64,000 nucleotides of DNA, taken from contig NZ_BMHO01000001.1 of NCBI RefSeq assembly GCF_014640975.1, positions 1,808,166-1,872,165 on the forward strand, read 5' to 3'. Position numbers and translations under genes: made by a program. This stretch comes from Microbacterium faecale. GTDB taxonomy: Bacteria; Actinomycetota; Actinomycetes; Actinomycetales; Microbacteriaceae. A model generated the notes under the pieces. It was not told where the DNA came from. It did not search any database and worked only from the letters and a program-made list of their open reading frames with translations. Of this stretch, positions 35,964 through 44,857 are shown in pieces. The number at the start of each line of letters is the position of its first letter. Positions within the stretch are counted from its first letter, which is position 1.

Positions 35964-37214
35964 CTATTGCGTCCAGGCAAGTGCCGCGCCGCCGTACTCG
36001 CCGACGTCGCGCTCGATCGTCCGCCGGTCGTAGAGGAGTGGCGGCGGCACGGCGAGCAACTCGCCGTGCGGTGACGAGACGTTGACGACCGGTACGCCGA
36101 GCGGAATGTCCGCATCGTGCGCGACGCGGTCGCGCGCGAGCAGAGTGCGTGCCGCTCCGAGCAGACTCGCGCGGATGATGCCGCCGGAGCCATCGGCCAG
36201 CAGGCCCATGACGCGGCCGGCGAGGTGGGCGCCCGTCGCGACGTCCAGCGCCTGCACGGGCAGCGCCCCGGGTGATCCGTCGGCGGTGCGGCAGGCGTCG
36301 GCGATTCCCGTCGCTGCCTGCACGATCGAATCGAAGCCGACCCGGTCGCCCCACGGTCCGTGCTCGCCCCACGCCGACAGCGACCCGACGATGAGCGACG
36401 GCATCTCGGACACGAGCGCCTCGGGAGACAACCCGAACCGATCGAGGGCGCCGGGGCGGTACCCGAGCAGGACGACGTCGGCCGAGCGCGCGAGCGCCAG
36501 CACGTCGTCTGCGTGGTGGTCGAGATCCGCTACGGCGGAGCGCTTGCCCATGCCGGTGACGAGGTGCTGCACGATCGGCTCCGGCATCCGCGGTGGATCG
36601 ATCCGCAGAACGTCGGCGCCGAGGCACGCAAGCAGCTGCGAAGCCGACGGGCCCGCGAGCACGCGCGTGAGGTCCAGGACTCGGATCCCCTCGAGCGGCA
36701 TCGTGGCCGCGGGCGGCATCGCGCGTTCCGCGGCGGGGGAGACCTCGACCCACCGGTCGCCGGCCGTTGCGATCTCGTGTGGGTGCTCTCGCCATTCCTC
36801 CTCGGTGCGCACGCGCGTTGCGACGCCGCCCGCGTCGAGGATCGCGGCCTCGAGGTCGTCGACGCGCCATGCCGCCGCAACGTCGTCGAGCGACGGACGG
36901 TCGGATGCGCCGGTGGCGCGCGCGATCGCCTCCGCATGGTGCGGATAGTTCGCGTGCGTGCGCAGCACGCCGTCGCGGGTCTCGACGAACCCCGACAGCG
37001 GGGCCCACGGATTCACGGTGCGGCCGTTCACACGCAGGTGTGAGAAGGCGCCGAAGGCGGCGCGGACGAGCTCAGCGGTCGTCTCGACCCGCGCGGGGCG
37101 GCCCCGCACAGCGGACAGGCGTGCCGCCTCGTCCGCGGCGATCTCGACGGCCGGAACCGCAAGTGACTCCACGTCAAGGGCGCACTGCCACCATCTGCGC
37201 ACCGTCACGCTCAT
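35964..37214 (-). CDS. Class III (CaiB/BaiF-type) CoA-transferase, rearranged domain order
   Basis: 416 aa. The usual N-terminal signature IRVLDLTRVLAGPSASQLL starts only at about residue 175, followed by LGADVLRIDPP. The likely catalytic Asp is in the GFDSIVQAATG motif (about 295). The first ~165 residues (with LRTHANYPHH and EEWREHPH) resemble the part that in standard family members lies downstream, so the domains appear permuted or derived from the end of a duplicated enzyme. It would move CoA between carboxylic acids; substrates unknown. Confidence 0.78.
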   Translation of the reverse strand: MSVTVRRWWQCALDVESLAVPAVEIAADEAARLSAVRGRPARVETTAELVRAAFGAFSHLRVNGRTVNPWAPLSGFVETRDGVLRTHANYPHHAEAIARATGASDRPSLDDVAAAWRVDDLEAAILDAGGVATRVRTEEEWREHPHEIATAGDRWVEVSPAAERAMPPAATMPLEGIRVLDLTRVLAGPSASQLLACLGADVLRIDPPRMPEPIVQHLVTGMGKRSAVADLDHHADDVLALARSADVVLLGYRPGALDRFGLSPEALVSEMPSLIVGSLSAWGEHGPWGDRVGFDSIVQAATGIADACRTADGSPGALPVQALDVATGAHLAGRVMGLLADGSGGIIRASLLGAARTLLARDRVAHDADIPLGVPVVNVSSPHGELLAVPPPLLYDRRTIERDVGEYGGAALAWTQ

Positions 37215-37252
37215 GCGAGCAGGCTATCGACTGGGCGCGTGGAGGGCCAGGT

Positions 37253-37888
37253 TCAGATGTCGATGGTGTCGCCCGCGTCGAGTTCGTGGAACGTGCCGCC
37301 ACCCTGCGCGGTCGCCCACGCAAGCCGATCGCGGTGCATGCGCAACCCCGCCGGGGAGAGGGTGCCATCGTGTGTTCCGAAGGCCGCGCGGGGCGCCACC
37401 TCGAGGACGAAGTCCATCGCCTCGCCGATCTTCAGCCAGGGAGCGCCGATGGGAGCGGCCAGCATCGCGACGTCGACGCCGGTCGGCACCGCATACGAAT
37501 CCCCCGGGTAATACAGCGCGCCGTCGACCAAGACGCCCACGTTGTCGATGAGGGGGATCGACGAGTGGATCTCGCAGTGGGTGCCGCCGAAGAACGCCAG
37601 TTCGAACACACCGGCGCGCACCGCGTCTCCGGGGGAGACGACGGTGGTCTCGACGGGAGCGGCGGCCGCGGTCGCCGCGGTTGTGTAGATCGGGACGTCC
37701 GGGAACTCGTCGCGGAGCCGGCGCAGGTGCTCCGGCGTCCAATGGTCGGCATGCTCGTGAGTCACGACCACGCCGACGACGCCGTCGAGGTCTGTCAGAG
37801 CCGGGGTCAGACCGCCGGGATCGATCACGAGGGTCTCGCCGGATCGCTCGACGGTGAGAAACGCGTGCGGGTGCTTTGTGACGTGCAT
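37253..37888 (-). CDS. MBL-fold metal-dependent hydrolase
   Basis: 211-aa metallo-beta-lactamase-fold protein of the UlaG/YcfI-like branch. The metal motif is THEHADHWTPEH (H-x-H-x-D-H). Later ligands are in GGTHCEIH, YYPGDSY and GTHDG. ATG 37888 is chosen because the fold starts there; the longer frame runs through an unrelated leader and the tRNA region. The small size suggests a simple hydrolase. Substrate unknown. Confidence 0.85.
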   Translation of the reverse strand: MHVTKHPHAFLTVERSGETLVIDPGGLTPALTDLDGVVGVVVTHEHADHWTPEHLRRLRDEFPDVPIYTTAATAAAAPVETTVVSPGDAVRAGVFELAFFGGTHCEIHSSIPLIDNVGVLVDGALYYPGDSYAVPTGVDVAMLAAPIGAPWLKIGEAMDFVLEVAPRAAFGTHDGTLSPAGLRMHRDRLAWATAQGGGTFHELDAGDTIDI

Positions 37889-38045
37889 ATGTCGAGCATG
37901 CCAGCCGTCAGGACGCAGATCGACCACCCTGGCGGGGAAGACACGCCCGAGGGGGAGAGGGCGGGCGGCCGGATTTGGAGAGGCGTCGAAGCGCAATGTA
38001 TGCTGGGGGGGTTGCCGCGAGAGCGGAACAACGGAAAGAAGATGC

Positions 38046-38118
38046 GGCCCCATCGTATAGCGGCCTAGTACGCTGGCCTCTCACGCCGGTAACGCGGGTT
38101 CGAATCCCGCTGGGGTCA
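38046..38118 (+). tRNA. tRNA-Glu (anticodon CTC)
   Basis: Cloverleaf: acceptor GGCCCCA/TGGGGTC, D arm GTA...TAC, anticodon stem CTGGC/GCCGG with loop CTCTCAC (CTC at 34-36), T arm GCGGG-TTCGAAT-CCCGC, discriminator A. CCA is not encoded. It reads GAG. Confidence 0.96.
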
Positions 38119-38126
38119 CGCACATT

Positions 38127-38156
38127 CGAAAGCCCGGACGCGAGTCCGGGCTTTCG
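38127..38156 (+). terminator. Terminator after tRNA-Glu
   Basis: A perfect 13-base-pair stem, CGAAAGCCCGGAC/GTCCGGGCTTTCG, with a GCGA tetraloop, nine bases after the tRNA. The following sequence has only scattered T residues. Confidence 0.85.
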
Positions 38157-38173
38157 GCGTCTTCCCTGCCAGT

Positions 38174-38200
38174 ACCGCCCCGGTGGGGCGGTAGGGTAGA
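38174..38200 (+). promoter_or_regulatory. Hairpin and probable promoter element before the terC riboswitch
   Basis: A perfect eight-base-arm repeat ACCGCCCC-GGT-GGGGCGGT (38174-38192) runs into TAGGGT (38192-38197), a plausible actinobacterial -10. The riboswitch consensus begins about 12 bases later, so transcription probably starts here. Confidence 0.5.
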
Positions 38201-38202
38201 CA

Positions 38203-38330
38203 CCGCGAGAGGGAGTATCCCGAACTTCGCGCGCATCGTCAGGACGAGCTCCATCCAAGAGGCTCCGGGCGCGTGGCGCACCTCCGGGTGCGGGGAGAGA
38301 CTTTCGGACGTCACCGCACCCCGAAAGGAC
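38203..38330 (+). promoter_or_regulatory. yybP-ykoY (manganese) riboswitch upstream of terC
   Basis: The conserved core strings are present in order: CGAGAGGGAGTATCCCG at 38206, then CGTCAGGACGAG at 38237, then GGGGAGAGAC at 38292. These are the two internal-loop Mn2+-binding segments of the family. CTTTCGG (38301-38307) is perfectly complementary to CCGAAAG (38321-38327), which contains the AAAGG ribosome site of terC. A mask over the start of translation is therefore possible. Ligand-bound folding would use the CTTTCGG strand in the closing stem (inference). Confidence 0.85.
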
Positions 38331-38335
38331 CACCG

Positions 38336-39328
38336 TTGGAAATTCCCCTCGCGTTTCAGATCGGCGCGCTCGCGCTGCTCGTCGTCATCCTGATCGCCGA
38401 CCTGCTGTTGATCCTGAAGCGACCGCACATCCCGTCGACCCGCGAGTCGGCGCTGTGGGTCGGCTTCTACGTCACGCTCGCGCTCGTCTTCGCCGGCGTG
38501 CTGTGGGCGATCGGTGACGCGGACCACGCTGTCGAATTCGTTGCGGGCTGGCTGACGGAGTACAGCCTGTCGATCGACAACCTGTTCGTCTTCGTGCTGA
38601 TCATGTCGCAGTTCTCGGTGCCACGGAAGTATCAGCAAGAGGTGCTGATGGTCGGCATCATCATCGCGCTGGTGCTGCGCGCGGCGTTCATCCTCGTCGG
38701 TGCCGCCCTGATCGAGCGCTGGAGCTTCGTCTTCTACATCTTCGGCGCGTTCCTCGTCTACACCGCGGCGCGTCAGATCTTCGAGCGGGGACATGACGAC
38801 GACGCGAAGAAGGAGACCTTCCTCGTTCGGCAGCTGCGGCGGTTCATCCCGATCCACGATTCTTACGACGGCGCGAAACTTCGCACGACCGTGAACGGGA
38901 GGAAGATGCTGACCCCGATGCTGATCGTGTTCCTCTCGATCGGCGTGACGGATGTGATCTTCGCGATCGACTCGATCCCCGCGATCTTCGGTATCACTCA
39001 GGTGCCGTTCCTCGTGTTCGCGGCGAACCTGTTCGCGCTCATGGGTCTGCGGCAACTGTACTTCCTGTTGGGCGATCTGCTCGAGCGACTGCGCTACCTG
39101 AAGTACGGCGTCGCCTTCATCCTCGCGTTCATCGGTGTGAAACTCGTCTTCCACGCGATGCACGTGAACGAGTTGCCGTTCATCAACGGCGGCGAGCACA
39201 TCGAGTGGGTGCCCGTCATCAGCAACTGGACGTCGCTTGGGGTGATCGCTGGAGCGATCGTCGTCTCCACCGTCGCGAGTCTCGCGGTGAGCCGCATCGA
39301 ACGAAAGCGCGCCGTCGCGGAGGAATGA
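38336..39328 (+). CDS. TerC-family membrane protein (probable manganese exporter)
   Basis: 330-aa integral membrane protein with about nine hydrophobic segments. It carries the two acidic TerC/Alx motifs, EYSLSIDNLFVFVLIM and IGVTDVIFAIDSIPAIF, whose Asp residues are thought to bind the cation. It starts with TTG at 38336 (AAAGGA six bases upstream), which is the start controlled by the riboswitch. The longer frame from 38273 runs through the riboswitch. TerC/Alx proteins under this RNA class export Mn2+ or load it into exported metalloproteins. Confidence 0.9.
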   Translation: MEIPLAFQIGALALLVVILIADLLLILKRPHIPSTRESALWVGFYVTLALVFAGVLWAIGDADHAVEFVAGWLTEYSLSIDNLFVFVLIMSQFSVPRKYQQEVLMVGIIIALVLRAAFILVGAALIERWSFVFYIFGAFLVYTAARQIFERGHDDDAKKETFLVRQLRRFIPIHDSYDGAKLRTTVNGRKMLTPMLIVFLSIGVTDVIFAIDSIPAIFGITQVPFLVFAANLFALMGLRQLYFLLGDLLERLRYLKYGVAFILAFIGVKLVFHAMHVNELPFINGGEHIEWVPVISNWTSLGVIAGAIVVSTVASLAVSRIERKRAVAEE

Positions 39329-39352
39329 TCGGTTCCGAGATTCTGTCCTGAG

Positions 39353-39402
39353 CAGAGTGCTCATCTCTGGCGCCCTTCCGGCGATCAGGGGTGAGCACTC
39401 TG
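39353..39402 (+). terminator. Terminator-like hairpin after terC
   Basis: A perfect 11-base-pair stem CAGAGTGCTCA/TGAGCACTCTG with a 28-base interior, followed by TTATTGT. It lies 25 bases after the terC stop and just before the leu leader, so it isolates terC from leuCD. The TATTGT tail may also serve as a -10 for the leu leader. Confidence 0.68.
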
Positions 39403-39415
39403 TTATTGTCAAGGG

Positions 39416-39466
39416 GTGCGGCACAAGAGTCTCCTCCTTATCTGCCGCGACGGGATCACGCTCTAG
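39416..39466 (+). CDS. Leucine-rich leader peptide upstream of leuC
   Basis: 16-residue open frame [19 protein letters not shown] start, with three consecutive Leu codons (CTC CTC CTT) and a further CTC before TAG. A leader rich in the pathway's end-product residue, directly upstream of leuCD, is the hallmark of attenuation. GTG 39416 lies six bases after TATTGT, so the message may be leaderless. Peptide not demonstrated. Confidence 0.72.
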   Translation: MRHKSLLLICRDGITL

Positions 39467-39481
39467 GCCCTCCCGTCGCGG
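39445..39481 (+). promoter_or_regulatory. Attenuator hairpin overlapping the leu leader peptide
   Basis: A perfect 11-base-pair inverted repeat CCGCGACGGGA/TCCCGTCGCGG with a 15-base loop that spans the end of the leader. No T-run follows. The preceding TCTCCT (39430-39435, the Leu codons) is complementary to AGGAGA (39514-39519), the leuC ribosome site, so control may be translational. Confidence 0.65.
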
Positions 39482-39531
39482 AGTCAGTCGACGGCCGACA
39501 CCCACGACGTCTCAGGAGAGAGGGAACGAAA

Positions 39532-40986
39532 ATGAGCGTTGATACACCGAATCGCCCCCGCACACTGGCCGAGAAGCTGTGGGACGACCACGTCGTCGTC
39601 CGCGGTGAGGGCCAGGAACCCGACCTGATCTACATCGATCTCCACCTCATTCACGAGGTGACGAGCCCGCAGGCGTTCGACGGCTTGCGCGCCGAGGGGC
39701 GCGCGCCGCGCCGGCTCGATCTGACGATCGGCACGGAGGATCACAACACCCCGACGCTCAACATCGACAAGCCGATCGCCGACCTCACCAGTCGGACGCA
39801 GGTCGACACGCTGCGAAACAACGCCGAGGAGTTCGGGGTGCGACTGCACTCGCTCGGTGACGTGGAGCAGGGAATCGTGCATGTGATGGGGCCGCAGCTC
39901 GGACTGACGATGCCCGGCATCACCGTCGTCTGCGGCGACAGTCATACCTCGACGCATGGCGCGTTCGGTGCCCTCGCGTTCGGCATCGGCACCAGCGAGG
40001 TCGAGCATGTCATGGCGACGCAGACGCTCTCGCTCAAGCCGTTCAAGACGATGGCGATCAACGTGGACGGCGAGCTGAAGCCGGGCGTGACCGCGAAGGA
40101 CATCATCCTCGCCGTCATCGCGAAGATCGGCACGAGCGGCGGCCAGGGGTACGTGCTCGAATACCGTGGATCCGCCATCCGGGCCCTCTCGATGGAGGGA
40201 CGGATGACCGTCTGCAACATGTCGATCGAGGCCGGCGCTCGCGCGGGCATGGTCGCGCCGGACGAGACCACCTTCGAGTATGTGAAGGGGCGCACGCACG
40301 CCCCGACCGGCGCCGACTGGGACGAGGCCGTCGCGTACTGGAAGACGTTGCCCACAGACGAGGGAGCGACGTTCGACGCCGAGGTGTTCATCGACGCCGA
40401 CGAGCTCGAACCCTTCGTCACGTGGGGGACGAACCCAGGCCAGGGTGTCTCGCTGAGCGACTCCGTGCCGTTGCTGGACAGCTTCGCCGACGAGGCGTCG
40501 CGCCAGGCGGCCGAGCGCGCCTACGAGTACATGGACATCACGCCGGGCACGCCGATGAAGGACATTCCCGTCGATGCGGTCTTCATGGGGTCGTGCACGA
40601 ACAGCCGAATCGAGGATCTGCGCGCGTTCGCGTCGATCATCGAGGGCCGCACCAAGGCCGACGGCGTCCGCGTCATGGTCGTGCCGGGTTCCGCGCGCGT
40701 GCGCCTCGAGGCCGAGGCCGAGGGCATCGACAAGATCGTGACGGCGTTCGGCGCGGAATGGCGGTTCGCGGGGTGCTCGATGTGTCTGGGGATGAACCCC
40801 GACCAGCTCGCGCCGGGGGAGCGCTGCGCCTCCACGAGCAACCGAAACTTCGAGGGGCGCCAGGGCAAGGGCGGACGCACTCACCTCGTCTCTCCGCTCG
40901 TCGCGGCCGCGACGGCCGTGCGCGGCACGCTGTCGAGCCCGAGCGACCTCGAGAACGCTGACGTCCGCGCGCTGGTAGGAGCCTGA
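39532..40986 (+). CDS. leuC: 3-isopropylmalate dehydratase large subunit
   Basis: 484-aa aconitase-family subunit that isomerises 2- to 3-isopropylmalate together with LeuD. The [4Fe-4S] Cys residues are in [13 protein letters not shown] and [32 protein letters not shown] and NEDH-type residues are present. ATG 39532 has AGGAGAGAGGG upstream; a longer in-frame start runs through the leader region. LeuD follows by one base. Confidence 0.96.
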   Translation: MSVDTPNRPRTLAEKLWDDHVVVRGEGQEPDLIYIDLHLIHEVTSPQAFDGLRAEGRAPRRLDLTIGTEDHNTPTLNIDKPIADLTSRTQVDTLRNNAEEFGVRLHSLGDVEQGIVHVMGPQLGLTMPGITVVCGDSHTSTHGAFGALAFGIGTSEVEHVMATQTLSLKPFKTMAINVDGELKPGVTAKDIILAVIAKIGTSGGQGYVLEYRGSAIRALSMEGRMTVCNMSIEAGARAGMVAPDETTFEYVKGRTHAPTGADWDEAVAYWKTLPTDEGATFDAEVFIDADELEPFVTWGTNPGQGVSLSDSVPLLDSFADEASRQAAERAYEYMDITPGTPMKDIPVDAVFMGSCTNSRIEDLRAFASIIEGRTKADGVRVMVVPGSARVRLEAEAEGIDKIVTAFGAEWRFAGCSMCLGMNPDQLAPGERCASTSNRNFEGRQGKGGRTHLVSPLVAAATAVRGTLSSPSDLENADVRALVGA

Positions 40987-40987
40987 C

Positions 40988-41584
40988 ATGGAGAAGTTCA
41001 CGACACACACGGGCGTCGCCGCGCCGCTGAAGCGCTCGAACGTCGACACCGACCAGATCATTCCCGCCGTCTATCTCAAGCGCGTGACGAAGACGGGCTT
41101 CGAGGATGCCCTCTTCGCGGAATGGCGTCAGCACGAGGACTTCGTGCTGAACCAGGATTCCTTCCGTGGCGCGTCGGTGCTCGTCGCCGGCCCCGACTTC
41201 GGAACGGGATCCAGCCGCGAACACGCTGTGTGGGCGCTGCGCGACTTCGGCTTTCGGGTCGTGCTCAGTACGCGATTCGCCGATATCTTCCGCGGCAACT
41301 CGGGCAAGCAGGGACTGGTGGCCGGCGTCATCTCCGAAGAGACGCTCGAGAAGCTCTGGGGAGCGATCGACGCGAACCCGGGCGTCGAGATGACAGTCGA
41401 TCTTGTCGAGCGCACAGTAACGCTCGGCGACTTCACGGCCCCCTTCGAGATCGACGATTACACTAGATGGCGGCTCCTCGAAGGGCTTGACGACATCGGG
41501 CTCACGCTGCGACACGAAGACAAGATCACGCAGTTCGAGGCCCGCCGCGAGGCGTGGCGGCCGCGGACCCTCCCGGTTCCGTGA
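40988..41584 (+). CDS. leuD: 3-isopropylmalate dehydratase small subunit
   Basis: 198-aa partner of LeuC. It contains [16 protein letters not shown] at the start and the substrate-recognition motif [17 protein letters not shown]. Starts one base after the leuC stop. A perfect 10-bp hairpin follows the stop. Confidence 0.95.
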   Translation: MEKFTTHTGVAAPLKRSNVDTDQIIPAVYLKRVTKTGFEDALFAEWRQHEDFVLNQDSFRGASVLVAGPDFGTGSSREHAVWALRDFGFRVVLSTRFADIFRGNSGKQGLVAGVISEETLEKLWGAIDANPGVEMTVDLVERTVTLGDFTAPFEIDDYTRWRLLEGLDDIGLTLRHEDKITQFEARREAWRPRTLPVP

Positions 41585-41592
41585 GCCGAGGA

Positions 41593-41617
41593 CGCCACCC
41601 CGAGACCCGGGGTGGCG
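41593..41617 (+). terminator. Terminator-like hairpin after leuD
   Basis: CGCCACCCCG-AGACC-CGGGGTGGCG, a perfect 10-base-pair stem followed by GGTTC. The T tail is weak, so read-through into murA is possible. Confidence 0.65.
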
Positions 41618-41649
41618 GGTTCGCCGGAAGACAGTGAGGATCCACGAGA

Positions 41650-43011
41650 ATGACGCTCATAGGCGGCACGCAGGCGCAGGCGACTCCGACGCTCGGAGAC
41701 GTCCTCGAGATCCGCGGCGGTCGGCCGCTGCGCGGTCAGGTCGACGTGAAGGGCGCGAAGAATCTCGCGACGAAGGCGATGGTCGCGTCGCTGCTCGGCG
41801 AGACGCCATCCACGCTGCGTGACGTTCCCGAGATCCGCGATGTCGAGGTCGTGCGCTCGCTGCTCGGCGTGCATGGCGTGACGGTCACGGAGGGCGAGGA
41901 GCCAGGATCCCTGGTACTCGACCCGACCCGTGCGAAGTCCGCCGGCTTCGAGGAGATCGACGCGCACGCCGGATCCAGCAGAATCCCGATCCTGTTCTGC
42001 GGCCCGCTGCTGCACGTGCTCGGTCAGGCGTTCATCCCCGACCTCGGCGGATGCCGTATCGGCGATCGTCCGATCGACTTCCACCTCGACGCGCTGCGCG
42101 AGTTCGGCGCCGTCGTCGACAAGCAGCCCAATGGGATCCGCCTGTCTGCGCCCGATGGTCTCCACGGTGCGAACATCGAGCTGCCGTACCCGAGCGTCGG
42201 CGCGACCGAGCAGGTGCTGCTCACCGCCGTGCGCGCGAAGGGCGTCACCGAACTGCGCAATGCCGCGATCGAGCCCGAGATCATGGACCTCATCGGCGTG
42301 CTGCAGAAGATGGGCGCGATCATCTCCTATGAGCCGAACCGCGTGATCTTCATCGAGGGTGTCGACGAGCTCGGCGGCTACGTGCACCGCAGCCTCTTCG
42401 ACCGCAACGAGGCCGCGAGCTGGGCCTGCGCCGCGCTCGCGACCGACGGCGAGATCTTCGTCAAGGGCGCTCGCCAGTACGAGATGCTCACGTTCCTCAA
42501 CGTCTTCCGGAAGGTCGGCGGCGAATTCGACATCCGCGACGACGGGATCACGTTCCGTCGCGCGAAGACGCCGCTGCGCCCGGTCATGGTCGAGACCGAC
42601 GTGCACCCCGGCTTCATGACCGACTGGCAGCAGCCGCTCATCGTGGCGCTGACGCAGGCGGAAGGCGTGTCGACCGTGCACGAGACTGTGTACGAGAACC
42701 GCCTCGGCTTCACGGCCGCGCTCAACCAGATGGGCGCCGACATCGTCGTGCACCCCGATGGCCTGGCCAGCAACGACCGTCGCGTGCCGCGCCGCGAGCT
42801 CGAGCAGGCCGCCGTGATCACCGGGCCCACCGCGCTGCGCGGTGCCGAGATCATCGTGCCGGACCTGCGAGGCGGGTACGCCTACGTGATCGCCGCCCTC
42901 GCGGCGGAGGGCACCTCGCGCGTGTCGAACGTCGGCATCATCCGCCGCGGATACGAGAAGTTCTTCGACAAGCTCACCGCCCTCGGTGCCGACTTCGACA
43001 TCGTGGGGTGA
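41650..43011 (+). CDS. murA: UDP-N-acetylglucosamine 1-carboxyvinyltransferase
   Basis: 453-aa enzyme of the first committed step of peptidoglycan precursor synthesis (enolpyruvyl transfer from PEP). The Lys of VKGAKN and the fosfomycin-target Cys in DLGGCRIGDRP are both present, so the active site is of the fosfomycin-sensitive type. The catalytic Asp region is QPLIVALTQAEG. It heads the murA-plsC-gpsA-ddl cluster. Confidence 0.95.
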   Translation: MTLIGGTQAQATPTLGDVLEIRGGRPLRGQVDVKGAKNLATKAMVASLLGETPSTLRDVPEIRDVEVVRSLLGVHGVTVTEGEEPGSLVLDPTRAKSAGFEEIDAHAGSSRIPILFCGPLLHVLGQAFIPDLGGCRIGDRPIDFHLDALREFGAVVDKQPNGIRLSAPDGLHGANIELPYPSVGATEQVLLTAVRAKGVTELRNAAIEPEIMDLIGVLQKMGAIISYEPNRVIFIEGVDELGGYVHRSLFDRNEAASWACAALATDGEIFVKGARQYEMLTFLNVFRKVGGEFDIRDDGITFRRAKTPLRPVMVETDVHPGFMTDWQQPLIVALTQAEGVSTVHETVYENRLGFTAALNQMGADIVVHPDGLASNDRRVPRRELEQAAVITGPTALRGAEIIVPDLRGGYAYVIAALAAEGTSRVSNVGIIRRGYEKFFDKLTALGADFDIVG

Positions 43012-43754
43012 TCGTGGGCAGAGCCTCCCGAGAGAAGACCCGCCCCAGCCTGTTCTGGCTCCTCGCCATGATCGTGGTGCCGATCGTGGGGTGGCTCGCG
43101 AGGATCGAGATCCGCGGCGCCCATCACCTCCCGCGCGACGGCGCTTACGTGATGGCGCCGAACCACCACAGCGAGATCGACCCGCTGACGGTGGCGGTCG
43201 CGACCTGGAAGATCGGGCGCGCGCCACGCTTCATGGCGAAAGAGAGCCTGTTTCGCGTGCCCGTGCTCGGGTCGGCACTGAAGGCGACCGGCATGGTGCC
43301 CGTCACTCGCGGCAAGAGCGGCGCGGCGCAGTCAATGGAGCAGGCCAGCGAGCTGGTGCGGGGAGCGCGCGGCGTCATCGTCTATCCCGAGGGCACGCTG
43401 ACGCGCGATCCCGACCTGTGGCCGATGCGCGGCAAGTCGGGCGCCGTGCGCCTCGCGCTTGCCGGTGACATCCCGCTGATCCCGGTCGCGCACTGGGGAG
43501 AGCAGCAGTTCATGCCGCGCTACGGCAAGCTCAAGCCGTTCCCGCCGCGTCGCCGCGTCACCGTTCTCATCGGCGAGCCGGTGGATCTGTCCGACCTGAG
43601 CGGGCGCGCCCACGAGGCGAGTGCGCTGTCGGAGGCGACGACGCGACTCATGGACGAGATCTCCCGGCTGCTCGGCGAACTCCGGGATGAGGCTCCGCCG
43701 AAGGAGCGCTGGGATCCGGTGCGCCGCGGCCAGAACGAGACGGGGCGCATGTGA
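43008..43754 (+). CDS. plsC: 1-acyl-sn-glycerol-3-phosphate acyltransferase
   Basis: 248-aa membrane acyltransferase of phosphatidic acid synthesis. The catalytic motif is NHHSEIDP (H-x4-D), the substrate motif is in EGTLTRDPDLWP, and there is an N-terminal hydrophobic anchor (FWLLAMIVVPIVGWL). The GTG at 43008 overlaps the murA stop; a second in-frame GTG at 43014 is possible. Its stop overlaps the gpsA start. Confidence 0.9.
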   Translation: MIVGRASREKTRPSLFWLLAMIVVPIVGWLARIEIRGAHHLPRDGAYVMAPNHHSEIDPLTVAVATWKIGRAPRFMAKESLFRVPVLGSALKATGMVPVTRGKSGAAQSMEQASELVRGARGVIVYPEGTLTRDPDLWPMRGKSGAVRLALAGDIPLIPVAHWGEQQFMPRYGKLKPFPPRRRVTVLIGEPVDLSDLSGRAHEASALSEATTRLMDEISRLLGELRDEAPPKERWDPVRRGQNETGRM

Positions 43755-44857
43755 GCGCGCGCGTCGCCGTGCTCGGCGCCGGCAGCTGGGGCACGACGTT
43801 CGGGAAGATCCTCGCCGACGGCGGGGCGGACGTCATAATGTGGGCGCGCCGCCCCGACATGGCGCGCGAGATCGACGAGGCGAAGCGCAACTCGCGCTAC
43901 CTGCCCGGCATCAACCTGCCGCGCTCGATGCGCGCGACCCACGACATCACGCGCGCGCTGGACGGTGTGGACGAGGTCTACCTCTCGGTCCCGAGCAAGT
44001 CCGCGCGCGAGACTCTCAAGCCGCTGCGGACGATGCTGTCGCGCACAGATGCACCGATCGTCAGCCTGATGAAGGGCGTCGAGAAGCAGACCGGCCTGCG
44101 GATGAGCCAGGTGATCGAGGAGGTCATCGGCTGCGACCGATCGCGGATCGCCGTCATCAGCGGACCGAATCTCGCGCGGGAGATCGCTGAGGAGCAGCCG
44201 ACCGCCGCCGTCGTCTCAGCTCACGCGGCAGACACCGCGGCGCGCCTGGCGCTCACGGCCTCCAACGGCTACTTCCGCACGTTCGTGAACACCGATGTCG
44301 CCGGCACCGAGTTCGCCGGCGTGCTGAAGAACCTCATTGCCGTCGCGACGGGCATCGTCGACGGCGTCGGCTACGGCGAGAACACGAAGGCCTCGATCAT
44401 CACGCGCGGCCTCGTCGAGATGACCGACTTCGCGGTCGCCTACGGCGCGCAGTACGAGACGATGCAGGGGCTCGCGGGGCTCGGCGACCTCATCGCGACG
44501 TGCCAGTCGCCCCTCAGTCGCAACAACACCGCCGGGCGCCTGCTCGGCCAGGGATACACGCTCGACGACGTCGTCGCGCACATGGAGCAGACCGCCGAGG
44601 GGCTCAGTTCGGTGGCGCCGATCCTGCAGCTCGCGCAGGCGAAGGACGTCGACATGCCGATCGTGAAGCAGGTGAAGATGGTGCTGGATGGCACGATGGA
44701 GCCTCGCGACATCGCGCCGCATCTCACGACCGACGACGACACTCCGCAGGAGGAGACACAGCATGCAGCGAGCAACGGTGGCGGTGCTCTTCGGAGGGCG
44801 GTCGAGCGAGCACGAGATCTCTTCGGCGACGGCGGGGGGCGTGCTCGGCGCAATTGA
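43751..44857 (+). CDS. gpsA: Glycerol-3-phosphate dehydrogenase [NAD(P)+]
   Basis: 368-aa enzyme making sn-glycerol-3-phosphate for phospholipids. The Rossmann motif is VAVLGAGSWGTTFGK. The catalytic Lys lies in GVLKNLIAVATGI and the substrate-binding residues in SRNNTAGRLLGQG. GTG start overlaps plsC. The last 32 residues are Gly/Arg/Ala-rich, beyond the conserved end, and lie over the first 95 bases of ddl in another frame. Confidence 0.93.
   Translation: MSARVAVLGAGSWGTTFGKILADGGADVIMWARRPDMAREIDEAKRNSRYLPGINLPRSMRATHDITRALDGVDEVYLSVPSKSARETLKPLRTMLSRTDAPIVSLMKGVEKQTGLRMSQVIEEVIGCDRSRIAVISGPNLAREIAEEQPTAAVVSAHAADTAARLALTASNGYFRTFVNTDVAGTEFAGVLKNLIAVATGIVDGVGYGENTKASIITRGLVEMTDFAVAYGAQYETMQGLAGLGDLIATCQSPLSRNNTAGRLLGQGYTLDDVVAHMEQTAEGLSSVAPILQLAQAKDVDMPIVKQVKMVLDGTMEPRDIAPHLTTDDDTPQEETQHAASNGGGALRRAVERARDLFGDGGGRARRN

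Noticed and set aside
38081..39505. 474-codon open frame antisense to terC
   Set aside because: Charged, repetitive composition typical of antisense frames in GC-rich DNA; it runs through the riboswitch, tRNA terminator and leader.
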